Part shown: piece after piece, positions 40,796 through 48,490 of the stretch
How positions within the stretch are numbered: the first letter of the stretch is position 1
How the letters are laid out: every line of letters begins with the position of its first letter
Assembly: GCF_007362775.1 (NCBI RefSeq)
Contig: NZ_CP041692.1
Coordinates: 3,968,001 to 4,032,000, forward strand
From: Microlunatus elymi
GTDB taxonomy: Bacteria > Actinomycetota > Actinomycetes > Propionibacteriales > Propionibacteriaceae
DNA length: 64,000 nucleotides
Direction of reading: 5' to 3'
Notes under the pieces: generated by a model
Databases searched by the model: none
What the model was told of the DNA's origin: nothing
Seen by the model: the letters and a program-made list of their open reading frames with translations, nothing else
Program-made: the position numbers and the translations under genes

Positions 40796-42782
40796 GATCA
40801 TCTTCTCCGTGCTGGTGTCGGGTGTCGGGGTAGCTGATGTCGGGCCGGGCCGGCGTCTGCATGCCGGTGCCGAGGAAGTAGCTGGTGTGCGGCGGCTGGT
40901 TGTAGGCGACGTTCTGCCACACCACGCCCAGCCGGTAGACCGGGTCCTGCATCAGGGTGACCAGCCGATGCTGGGTCGGAGCGGTGGTGGTGTAGATCCG
41001 CAACGCGGTCGAGTCGGCGGTCCGATACATCAACTCCTCGCGCCAGTCTCCGAACAGGTCGGCCTGCAGCGACGGGTTGCCCTTGGTGGTGTTGTTGGTC
41101 AGGGTGCCGGTCGCGGTGAAGATCGGCACGGCGGCGTCGGCCTGCGGGTTCCATTTCGAGATCACCGGCACGCCGGCTGCGGTGTCGCTGTCGTAGTTGT
41201 GGTCGGCGATCTCCCGGCTCAGGTCGCCGTCCCACCAGACGTCGAAGTTGGCCGGCGGCAGGTTGGTCGACACCAGGCTGCCGTCGACGTTGCGCAGCTC
41301 CGGTTTCTTCCCTTCGGCCGTCGACCCGGAGGCCCAGCCCTCGGCTCCCGGATGGGTCGGGTCGATGTCGTCCATAGCCGCTCGGCCGGTGTCCTTGATG
41401 CCGGGGATGGACCAGTAGACCTCGCCGGTGGCGGCGCTGCGAAAGGTCGCGCCGCGATTGCCGTTGGCGTCGGTGTCCTCGTGTGCCGCGAACACCTCCA
41501 GTCCCGGCCGGAACGGGTCGAAGTCGCCGACGTGCAGTGCGTCGCCGTGATGCAGATTCGTGTTGTAGAGCACGGATCCGTCGTCGTCCAGAGTCATCGA
41601 GCCGAAGACGATCTCGTCGCGTTGATCATGGTCGACGTCGGCCACGGCCAGGTTGTGGTTGCCCTGGCCCTCGTACTGCTTGCCGGCCTCGTCGGAGTCG
41701 AAAACCCAACGCTGCACCAGATGCCGGCCGTCGAAGTCCCAGGCCGCGACCACCGTACGGGTGTAGTAGCCGCGGGAGAAGAAGGCGCTGGGATGTTTGC
41801 CGTCGAAGTAGCCGACCCCGGCCAGGAAGCGGTCCACCCGGTTGCCGTAGCTGTCACCCCAGTCCGCCACGTTGCCGCGGCCGGGCAGGTAGTCGACCGT
41901 GTCGATCGCTCGACCGGTCTTTCCGTTGAAGACGGTCAGATACTCCGGGCCACTGAGCACGTAGCCGGCCGAGTTGCGGTAGTCGGCGTCCTTGTCGCCG
42001 ATCACCGTGCCGCCGCCGTCGACGGTGCCGTCGGCGGTCTTCATCATCACCTCGGCCTTGCCGTCGGAGTCGAGGTCGTAGACGACCATTTGGGTGTAGT
42101 GCGCGCCGGCGCGGATGTTGCGACCAAGATCAATTCGCCACAGCCGGGTGCCGTCCAGCTTGTACGCGTCCACGTAGACGTTGCCGGTGTAGCCGGATTG
42201 CGAGTTGTCCTTGGAATTGCTCGGATCCCATTTCAGGATGATCTCGTACTGCCCGTCCCCGTCGACGTCGCCGACACTGGCGTCGTTGGCCCGATAGGTG
42301 TACGACTTGCCGTCCGGGGTGACGCCGTCGGCCGGTTTGTCCAGCGGCACGTCGAGATGGTTCTGACTCCACACCCGGAACCGCTGGCTGAGGCGCTGCT
42401 GGGCTGCGCCGCCGACCGCACGGATCTGGTAGACGGAGTCGGCGGTGCCGTGTGGATCGACGTAGTTGGTGCTGCCCCGCAAGGGTTTCGGCGTGATCAG
42501 CTTGCCGTCGCGCAGCACCTGGAACGCGGTCGAGGCCGGGTCCGAGGCGAGCAGCCGCCAACCCACGTACACCCCGCCGTCGGTCTTCACCGCCACCGGG
42601 GATCGGTCCAGCCGCTCCATGATCCGACCATGATCAACAGCGCGGTCGGGTGCCGGCGCGGCCAGCGCCGCACCGGCCGGGATGATCATCGCGGCGGCGA
42701 GTGCACCGGCGGCGACGGCCCGGGCGATCGGCTTCCTGGCCCCGGGAACCGGCTTCCTGGATCGGCGTAGTGGATGGGTCAT
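40788..42782 (-). CDS. Secreted rhamnogalacturonan lyase (PL11 family)
   Basis: A 664-residue exported enzyme close to YesW/YesX. A basic start and hydrophobic stretch with an AxA site (GAALAAPAPD) form a signal peptide of about 42 residues. The catalytic eight-bladed propeller has repeated calcium loops: VGDVDGDGQYEIILKWDPS, YDLDSDGKAEVMMKTADGT, VADVDHDQRDEIVFGSM, and ADLFGDWREELMYR, each quoted alone. It cleaves the rhamnose-galacturonate backbone of pectin hairy regions. It sits between the sugar ABC permeases and the PL22-like gene. Confidence 0.93.
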   Translation of the reverse strand: MTHPLRRSRKPVPGARKPIARAVAAGALAAAMIIPAGAALAAPAPDRAVDHGRIMERLDRSPVAVKTDGGVYVGWRLLASDPASTAFQVLRDGKLITPKPLRGSTNYVDPHGTADSVYQIRAVGGAAQQRLSQRFRVWSQNHLDVPLDKPADGVTPDGKSYTYRANDASVGDVDGDGQYEIILKWDPSNSKDNSQSGYTGNVYVDAYKLDGTRLWRIDLGRNIRAGAHYTQMVVYDLDSDGKAEVMMKTADGTVDGGGTVIGDKDADYRNSAGYVLSGPEYLTVFNGKTGRAIDTVDYLPGRGNVADWGDSYGNRVDRFLAGVGYFDGKHPSAFFSRGYYTRTVVAAWDFDGRHLVQRWVFDSDEAGKQYEGQGNHNLAVADVDHDQRDEIVFGSMTLDDDGSVLYNTNLHHGDALHVGDFDPFRPGLEVFAAHEDTDANGNRGATFRSAATGEVYWSIPGIKDTGRAAMDDIDPTHPGAEGWASGSTAEGKKPELRNVDGSLVSTNLPPANFDVWWDGDLSREIADHNYDSDTAAGVPVISKWNPQADAAVPIFTATGTLTNNTTKGNPSLQADLFGDWREELMYRTADSTALRIYTTTAPTQHRLVTLMQDPVYRLGVVWQNVAYNQPPHTSYFLGTGMQTPARPDISYPDTRHQHGEDDHA

Positions 42783-42838
42783 GCGTCGAACCTCCGTTGT
42801 TCAGCCCCGAGCACTGGTGGTGGAACCTGAGGTGTTGA

Positions 42839-43816
42839 TCAGCCCTTGACCGAGCCGATCAGCACCCCCTTGGCGAAATGCTTTTGCAGGAAGGGATAGA
42901 AGAGCAGGATCGGCACGGTGGCGATCACCACGGTGGCGAACTTGATGCCCTGAGCCGGCGGCACCCAGTCCGGGTCGACCTGCCCGGTCACGTTGGCCAC
43001 GTCGGCGGAGACGGTGACCTGGCGGACGAACATCTGCAGCGTCCACTTCGACGGCGAGCTGATGTAGAGCAGCGGCGACATGAAGTCGTTCCAGATGCCG
43101 ACCGCGTAGAACAACGCGAACGTGGCCAGGATCGGCTTGGACAGCGGCAGCACGATCCGGGTGAAGACACCCAGCTCGGTGCAGCCGTCGATCCGGGCGG
43201 CTTCCTGCAACTCCTCCGGCAACTCCTGGAAGAAGTTCTTGGCGATCACCAGGTAGAAGGCGTTGATCGCCGCCGGCAGGAACAGTGCGGCGTAGTTGTC
43301 CAGCAGCCCGAGCGCCTTGACGATCAGGAAGGTCGGGATCATCCCGCCGCCGAACACCATGGTGAAGATAATCAGGTTCAAGATCAGATTGCGGCCGGGC
43401 AGTTCACGCCGGGACAGCGGATAGGCCATCAGGAAGGTCATCGCGACCTGGACGGCGGTGCCGACCACGGTGACGCCGATGGTGACGATCAGGCTGCGCA
43501 GGAACGCGTTGGTGGAGAAGATGTAGTTGTAGCTGGACATCACGAACTTGTGCGGCCAGATGAAGAACGGCCTGGACGTGATCTCGGCCTCGCCGGCGAA
43601 CGAGCCGGCGATCACGTACAGGAACGGCAGTACGGTGATCAACGCCAGCCCGATCAAGATCAGATAGTTCAGACTGTCGAAGATCGTGCCGGACACGCTG
43701 CGCCGGATCCGGCGACTCTTGATCTTCTGCTGTGGCTTGCGTTGGTCGCCGATCGCCAGACCGGTCGAGGTCTCGGTGGTCCGCGCGGAGCGCGGCGCTG
43801 GATCAGATGTAGTCAT
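42839..43816 (-). CDS. Carbohydrate ABC transporter permease (LplC/YtcP type)
   Basis: A 325-residue MalG-like permease with six helices after a 40-residue polar start. The EAA loop reads ELPEELQEAARIDGCTELGVFTRIVLPLSKP in outline, the contact site for a shared MsmK-type ATPase. The end VLIGSVKG is typical of this family. Twelve bp after the other permease gene. No ATPase gene is in the locus, so a shared one must serve. Confidence 0.93.
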   Translation of the reverse strand: MTTSDPAPRSARTTETSTGLAIGDQRKPQQKIKSRRIRRSVSGTIFDSLNYLILIGLALITVLPFLYVIAGSFAGEAEITSRPFFIWPHKFVMSSYNYIFSTNAFLRSLIVTIGVTVVGTAVQVAMTFLMAYPLSRRELPGRNLILNLIIFTMVFGGGMIPTFLIVKALGLLDNYAALFLPAAINAFYLVIAKNFFQELPEELQEAARIDGCTELGVFTRIVLPLSKPILATFALFYAVGIWNDFMSPLLYISSPSKWTLQMFVRQVTVSADVANVTGQVDPDWVPPAQGIKFATVVIATVPILLFYPFLQKHFAKGVLIGSVKG

Positions 43817-43828
43817 TGCGCTCTCCCC

Positions 43829-44812
43829 TCAGAACAAGCCGGTCTGGCCGAGACGGCGGGCGAGCCAGTTCGAGCCGAAGATCAAGATGATGCCGACCAC
43901 GGCCTTGAACAGACCGACCGCGGTGGAGTAGCTGTACTGGCCCTGGGTGATGCCGATGTAGTAGACGTAGGTGTCGAACACGTCGGCGACGTCGCGGTTG
44001 AGACTGTTGGTCATCAGGTAGATCTGTTCGAAGCCGCTGTCCAGCAGGTTGCCGGTCATCAGGATGGCCATGATCACGACGGTGGAGCGGATCGCCGGCA
44101 GGGTGATGTGCCACGTCTGCTTCCACCGATTCGCGCCGTCGATCCGCGCAGCCTCGTACAGGTTCTCGTCCACGCCGGCGAGTGCGGCCAGATAGATGAT
44201 CGTCCCCCAGCCGGTGGACTTCCACAGCGTCTGCAAGATGATCAACGGCCGGAACCAGTGCGGATCGGACAGGAAGTCGAAGTTGGCGCCGAAGATCGAA
44301 TTCATCAGATGCGTGATCGCACCGGTGTCCATCGCGAACAGCAGATAGGTCAGCGACGCCACGATCGTCCAGGACAGGAAGTGCGGGATGTAGATCAACG
44401 ACTGCACGCTGCGCTTGAGGACCTGCAACCGGACCTCGTTCAACAGCAACGCGACGATGATCGGCGCCGGGAAGGCGAAGACTGCATGCAGCAAAGCCAA
44501 GATCAATGTGTTGGCCATCAACCGACCGAAGTCCGGGCTGGCGAACAACTCCTGGAAATGCTCGAATCCGACCCAGGGACTACCCCGGAATCCCAAGAAG
44601 GGAAGGTAATCCTGGAAGGCGATGGTGATCCCGTACATCGGCGCGTACTTGAAGATCACGAAGTACGCGGCGCCCGGGATCAGCATCAGGTAGAGCCAGC
44701 GGAAGCGGTACATCCTCCGCGCCAAGCTGACCTTGCGGGGCACGATCGGCTCGTCCGGGGCCGGGGAGGCCCCGGAGTCCGGACGGAGCTGATCAACTGC
44801 TGCAGCAGACAC
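43829..44812 (-). CDS. Carbohydrate ABC transporter permease (LplB/YteP type)
   Basis: A 327-residue MalF-like permease. YLMLIPGAAYFVIFKYAPMYGI marks the first helix of the LplB group (quoted in part), VDENLYEAARIDGANRWKQTWHI holds the EAA loop. Start GTG, six bp after the binding-protein stop, with GAGG upstream. Together with LplC-like permease it takes up pectin-derived oligosaccharides, by analogy with YteP-YtcP-YtcQ of Bacillus. Confidence 0.93.
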   Translation of the reverse strand: MSAAAVDQLRPDSGASPAPDEPIVPRKVSLARRMYRFRWLYLMLIPGAAYFVIFKYAPMYGITIAFQDYLPFLGFRGSPWVGFEHFQELFASPDFGRLMANTLILALLHAVFAFPAPIIVALLLNEVRLQVLKRSVQSLIYIPHFLSWTIVASLTYLLFAMDTGAITHLMNSIFGANFDFLSDPHWFRPLIILQTLWKSTGWGTIIYLAALAGVDENLYEAARIDGANRWKQTWHITLPAIRSTVVIMAILMTGNLLDSGFEQIYLMTNSLNRDVADVFDTYVYYIGITQGQYSYSTAVGLFKAVVGIILIFGSNWLARRLGQTGLF

Positions 44813-44818
44813 CAGGCC

Positions 44819-46348
44819 TCAGCCCTTCTGGTAGAGATCGCTCAGCTCCTGGGCGACTTGGTCGCCGCCGGAGCTGTGCCAGCGCTGGATCTCGGACTTG
44901 AACTTGACCAGATCGATCTGGCCGGCCAGGTACTTCAGCAGCGCGTCGCCGACGATCAGATCGAGCTGAGCACCCTTGCTGACGTAGGTCGGCGAGACGT
45001 AGGGCAGGCTCGGGTCGAACACGGCATGCTCCAAGTCGGACTTGTGGAACGCGTCACGCTTGGCCGCCAGAGCGTCCGGCTTGGTCTTGTACGCCTTGTA
45101 GCCGCCGACCGCCATCCCGAGCTGAGCGAACGACTTGACGTTCGCGCCGATCTCCTCGTCCTCCTTGACGTTCTCGTTGATGGTGACCGCGTAGCCGTCC
45201 TTGACGTCGAAGTTCTTGCCCTGGATGCCGTTGTTCAGCAGCACCTGCCCTTCCTTGGTGTTGAGCTTGGCCAGCACCTTGAGCACCTCGTCCAGGCCGG
45301 ACTCGTCGCGCACACTCTGCTTGGAGATCGCGATGAAGCCGTTGTAGCCGGTGGTCGGGTAGGCGTGCAGTTGGCCGTCCGGACCGGTCAGGGTGCCGGT
45401 CATGTCGACGTACTTCGTGTAGTGCTTGGGATCCTTCTCCTGGAACAGAGCCTGCAGCGCGAGACCCCGGGAGCTGACGTCGAGGATCATGCCGCCGTCG
45501 CCGTTGAAGAACGGGTCGTTCCACTTGGCGCTGTCCAGGGTGGCGAAGTCCTTGTTGACCAGACCCTCGTCGATCATCTTCTTGATGAAGTCGACGGCCT
45601 CGAAGAACTCGTCGGTGTCGAACCCGGGGACGAACTTGCCGTTGTCCACCTTCCACTTGTTCGGTGCGCCGTACCAGACCTCGATCACGTCGTACGGACT
45701 GGCTGAGCCGTAGCCGCCGGGCCACTTCGGGATGATCAGCCCGGTGCAGTCCTTCTTGCCGTTCGGCTTCTCGGTGTGGAAGGCCTTGGCGATGTCGTAC
45801 AGATCCTGGGTGGACTTCGGCAACTCCAGATTGAGCTTGTCCAGCCAGTCCTTGCGGATGCTGAGGGCGCTGCGCATCGCGTCGCGGCCCTTGTAGATGC
45901 CGTAGATCTTGCCGTTGATCGAGGAGTTCTTCTGGATCTGCTCGTTGTCGGACTTGAGCTCGGGGTACTTGCCGATCTTGTCGGTGAGCTCCCAGAATGC
46001 GCCGGCTTCGGCGGAGCGGACGAAGGTCGGCGACTTGTCCGCGGCCATCAGCATCGGGATCTTGTCCGAGGCCAGGGTGACGTTGATCTTGTCGTCGTAG
46101 CTGGCATTCGGCACCCAGCTGATGTCCAACTTCTTGCCGATGAACTTCTCGATCGCCTGCTGCATCTCGCCGGTCGCGGCCGGCGCGGAGGTGTCGTACA
46201 GCGGCAGCATCATCGTCAGGGTGCTCAGGTCGGACTTGCCGCCGCTGCCCTTGCTGCCGCTGTCGTCGCCACCGCAACCGGTTACTCCGACCGCGGTGGC
46301 CGCCAGTGTCCCGGCGCCGGCGAACATCAGGAATTTCCGTCGATCCAT
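44819..46348 (-). CDS. Extracellular solute-binding lipoprotein (LplA/YtcQ type)
   Basis: A 509-residue family-1 sugar-binding lipoprotein. It begins MDRRKFLMFAGAGTLAATAV with lipobox VTGC, then a Gly/Ser linker. Long two-lobe body with YGIYKGRDAMRSALSIRKDW and ISKQSVRDESGLDEVLKVL, features of the LplA group. ATG 46348 has AAAGG seven bases upstream; the longer open frame upstream covers the intergenic hairpin. The ligand is inferred from neighbours as rhamnogalacturonan oligomers. Confidence 0.93.
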   Translation of the reverse strand: MDRRKFLMFAGAGTLAATAVGVTGCGGDDSGSKGSGGKSDLSTLTMMLPLYDTSAPAATGEMQQAIEKFIGKKLDISWVPNASYDDKINVTLASDKIPMLMAADKSPTFVRSAEAGAFWELTDKIGKYPELKSDNEQIQKNSSINGKIYGIYKGRDAMRSALSIRKDWLDKLNLELPKSTQDLYDIAKAFHTEKPNGKKDCTGLIIPKWPGGYGSASPYDVIEVWYGAPNKWKVDNGKFVPGFDTDEFFEAVDFIKKMIDEGLVNKDFATLDSAKWNDPFFNGDGGMILDVSSRGLALQALFQEKDPKHYTKYVDMTGTLTGPDGQLHAYPTTGYNGFIAISKQSVRDESGLDEVLKVLAKLNTKEGQVLLNNGIQGKNFDVKDGYAVTINENVKEDEEIGANVKSFAQLGMAVGGYKAYKTKPDALAAKRDAFHKSDLEHAVFDPSLPYVSPTYVSKGAQLDLIVGDALLKYLAGQIDLVKFKSEIQRWHSSGGDQVAQELSDLYQKG

Positions 46349-46422
46349 GATCGTGCCTTTCTTTTCCGGCTCGCTGCATTGGGGCCGGCCAGTCGTGAAT
46401 GATTGGGGTCGTTCGTGCGCGC

Positions 46423-46440
46423 CGCGATCCTCCGATCGCG
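46423..46440 (-). terminator. Intercistronic hairpin between yesL-like and binding-protein genes
   Basis: CGCGATC-CTCC-GATCGCG, seven perfect pairs, 17 bp after the stop of the YesL-like gene. Could lower read-through or protect mRNA so the binding protein is made in excess. Confidence 0.4.
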
Positions 46441-46457
46441 ATCGCCAGCGGATGAGC

Positions 46458-47147
46458 TCAGTGCGTACGAAGAGGTTCGGTGGGCAGCGCGAACACGTCG
46501 TCGTTGCCGCGGGTTCGTCCGCCGACATGATCAACTTGTTCGGTGGCGGCGGCGCGGCGAGCCTCGTTCTCGGTGAAGAACCTCAGGCCGAGCCAACTGC
46601 TGGTGTGCAGCCAGACGCCGACCGCGATCGGCGCCAAGATGATGATCTTGTACGTGCCGAAGACGACGGCTGCGCTGACCAAGATCATCAACACGCTCCA
46701 CAGCGGTCGAGCGAAGACGATCCGGATGGCCTGCAGCAGGTACCGGTGCCGACGCAGGTCGTAGAACGCATACAGGGCAGGCAAGTAGCACGCGGCTAGG
46801 GCCATCAGGGCCAGCGCGGCCAGGGTGAGCAGCCGCGGCGTGAGCTGCGGCACGCCGGCGAACCACTGCAGATTGAGCAGCAGCAAAAGCATGATCAACA
46901 GGGCCGGGGTGAGAGCCAGGTTGGCCGAGACGAACTCGCTGCGGTAGATCCCGACGGCGTCGCGGAACCGCACCCGCTCGCCCCGGCTGCGGCGCCGGAC
47001 TGCGATCGCACCGGTGGCCGAGGCCGGGGCTGCGCCGAACACCCCGAGACCGATCGCGGTCAACAACCACCACCAGATGCTGAGCTTGATCATCCAGGCC
47101 ACGGTGTCGGCCGCAGCCTGCGCTTTCGTCGTCCAGTGTTCCGTCAT
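46458..47147 (-). CDS. YesL-like DUF624 membrane protein
   Basis: A 229-residue membrane protein with six or so helices. WMIKLSIWWWLLTAIGLGVFGAAPASATG is the DUF624 opening (quoted in outline), later YLPALYAFYDLRRHRYL. YesL genes lie at the head of rhamnogalacturonan and similar sugar operons in Bacillus; the role is unknown. ATG 47147 has GAGGAGG seven bases upstream. It is the first gene of the operon facing the LacI regulator. Confidence 0.88.
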   Translation of the reverse strand: MTEHWTTKAQAAADTVAWMIKLSIWWWLLTAIGLGVFGAAPASATGAIAVRRRSRGERVRFRDAVGIYRSEFVSANLALTPALLIMLLLLLNLQWFAGVPQLTPRLLTLAALALMALAACYLPALYAFYDLRRHRYLLQAIRIVFARPLWSVLMILVSAAVVFGTYKIIILAPIAVGVWLHTSSWLGLRFFTENEARRAAATEQVDHVGGRTRGNDDVFALPTEPLRTH

Positions 47148-47192
47148 CGGCACCTCCTCATTGAGTGCTGGACCGCGGAGAGGCTGTCATCG

Positions 47193-47208
47193 CTGTGATC
47201 GTTTACAG
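47193..47208. promoter_or_regulatory. LacI-type operator
   Basis: CTGTGATCGTTTACAG, arms CTGT/ACAG around a central CG, 46 bp before the YesL-like start. Form and size suit a LacI/GalR dimer; the divergent LacI gene is the likely owner. Confidence 0.55.
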
Positions 47209-47361
47209 CCGCGGTCACACTAGGGGAAAGCGGTCTCCGCGGTCAAGGCACCATCGCCGCTATCGCAACGAGAACGGGAATCCGTGACGCAATTGATACC
47301 TGGTCGATGCTTCGAACGGGGCCGATCGGCGAGTCGGAATCCGTCACAAAACCGCACAGTA

Positions 47362-47392
47362 TTGTCAGCGATCACGGTCCGGTTGCTAGTCT
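47362..47392 (+). promoter_or_regulatory. Promoter of the LacI gene (leaderless)
   Basis: TTGTCA (47362-47367), 19 bp, TAGTCT (47387-47392), the latter ending seven bases before GTG 47400. It decides the start over an upstream open frame. Confidence 0.55.
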
Positions 47393-47399
47393 GCAGCCC

Positions 47400-48443
47400 G
47401 TGGTGACACCGGACCGGCGTGCCCCTCAGAGGCCAAGGGCGGGCCGGCGACGGCCGACGATCCACGACGTCGCCCGCGAGGCCGGGGTCTCGTACGGGAC
47501 CGTGTCCCGCTTCCTCAACGGCGGCAAGTGGGTGAGCGCCGAGGCACGGCGATCCATCGAGCGGGCGATCTCCCGTACCGGTTACACGGCCAACCCGCAT
47601 GCTCGATCACTGGTCACCGGACGCTCCGGTTCAATCGCATTCCTGCTGCCCGAACCGCAGCATGTGCTCTTCGAGGATCCGAACCTGTCGATCCTGCTCC
47701 GCGGCGTGACGCAGGCAGTGTCGGACCGCCAACTCGCGTTGATCTTGATGATCGCGAGCACCGACGCCGAGCGTGATCGGGTGGTCGAGTACCTGGCGGG
47801 CGGCCACGTCGACGGGGTGCTGCTGATCTCCTCGCACAACGGCGATCCGCTGCTGCCCCGGCTGGCGGCTGCGGACGTACCCGTCGTTGCCACCGGCCGT
47901 CCCGGCTTCGAGGAGTCGATCGGCACGGTGACCGCGGACGACTTCGCCGGCGCTCGCAGCGCGGTCGATCATCTGCTCCGCGTCGGCCGTCGGCGGATCG
48001 CCACCATCACCGGCCCGCAGGACACGTCGGGCGGCACCGAACGTTTGCGCGGATTCCGGCAATCGCTGGCATCCCACGATCGAAGCGAGGACGAGGCGCT
48101 GATCGAGTACGGCGACTGGTCCCGCGACAGCGGCAGCGCCGCGATGCGGAAGTTGCTGGACCGCTGCCCCGACCTGGATGCCGTGTTCGCGGCGAACGAC
48201 CTGATGGCCGCGGGCGCCCTCACGGTGTTGCGCGACGCAGGCAGGATCGTGCCCGACGACGTACACCTGGTCGGTTTCGACGACACCGGTCTGGCCGAGA
48301 CCCTCGACCCGCCGCTGACCACCGTCCGCCAGCCACTCGACCGGATCAGTCGGGAGATGGTCCGGCTGATCACCGAGAACGCCGACAGCCTGCCCATGTC
48401 CGTCACCATCCCGACCAAGTTGATCATCCGCGAGAGCGGGTGA
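47400..48443 (+). CDS. LacI-family regulator of the pectin locus
   Basis: A 347-residue regulator: helix-turn-helix at residues about 20-65 (TIHDVAREAGVSYGTVSRFLN, hinge YTANPHARSLVTGRS), then a periplasmic-binding-like ligand domain (SIAFLLPEP, GVLLISSHN, AVFAANDLMAAGAL, LVGFDDTGLA). GTG 47400 or 47403 starts it. It faces the YesL-like operon, so it most likely represses it until a pectin-derived sugar is present. Confidence 0.9.
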   Translation: MVTPDRRAPQRPRAGRRRPTIHDVAREAGVSYGTVSRFLNGGKWVSAEARRSIERAISRTGYTANPHARSLVTGRSGSIAFLLPEPQHVLFEDPNLSILLRGVTQAVSDRQLALILMIASTDAERDRVVEYLAGGHVDGVLLISSHNGDPLLPRLAAADVPVVATGRPGFEESIGTVTADDFAGARSAVDHLLRVGRRRIATITGPQDTSGGTERLRGFRQSLASHDRSEDEALIEYGDWSRDSGSAAMRKLLDRCPDLDAVFAANDLMAAGALTVLRDAGRIVPDDVHLVGFDDTGLAETLDPPLTTVRQPLDRISREMVRLITENADSLPMSVTIPTKLIIRESG

Positions 48444-48490
48444 TCAGCAATCCAACGGGCGCGCGGGTCTGGGGGTGGCGCCCGGATGTC

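Noticed and set aside
44819-46534. Longer binding-protein frame starting at 46534
   Set aside because: It would bury the signal peptide MDRRKFLMFAGAG and overlap the YesL-like gene; ATG 46348 has a good ribosome site.
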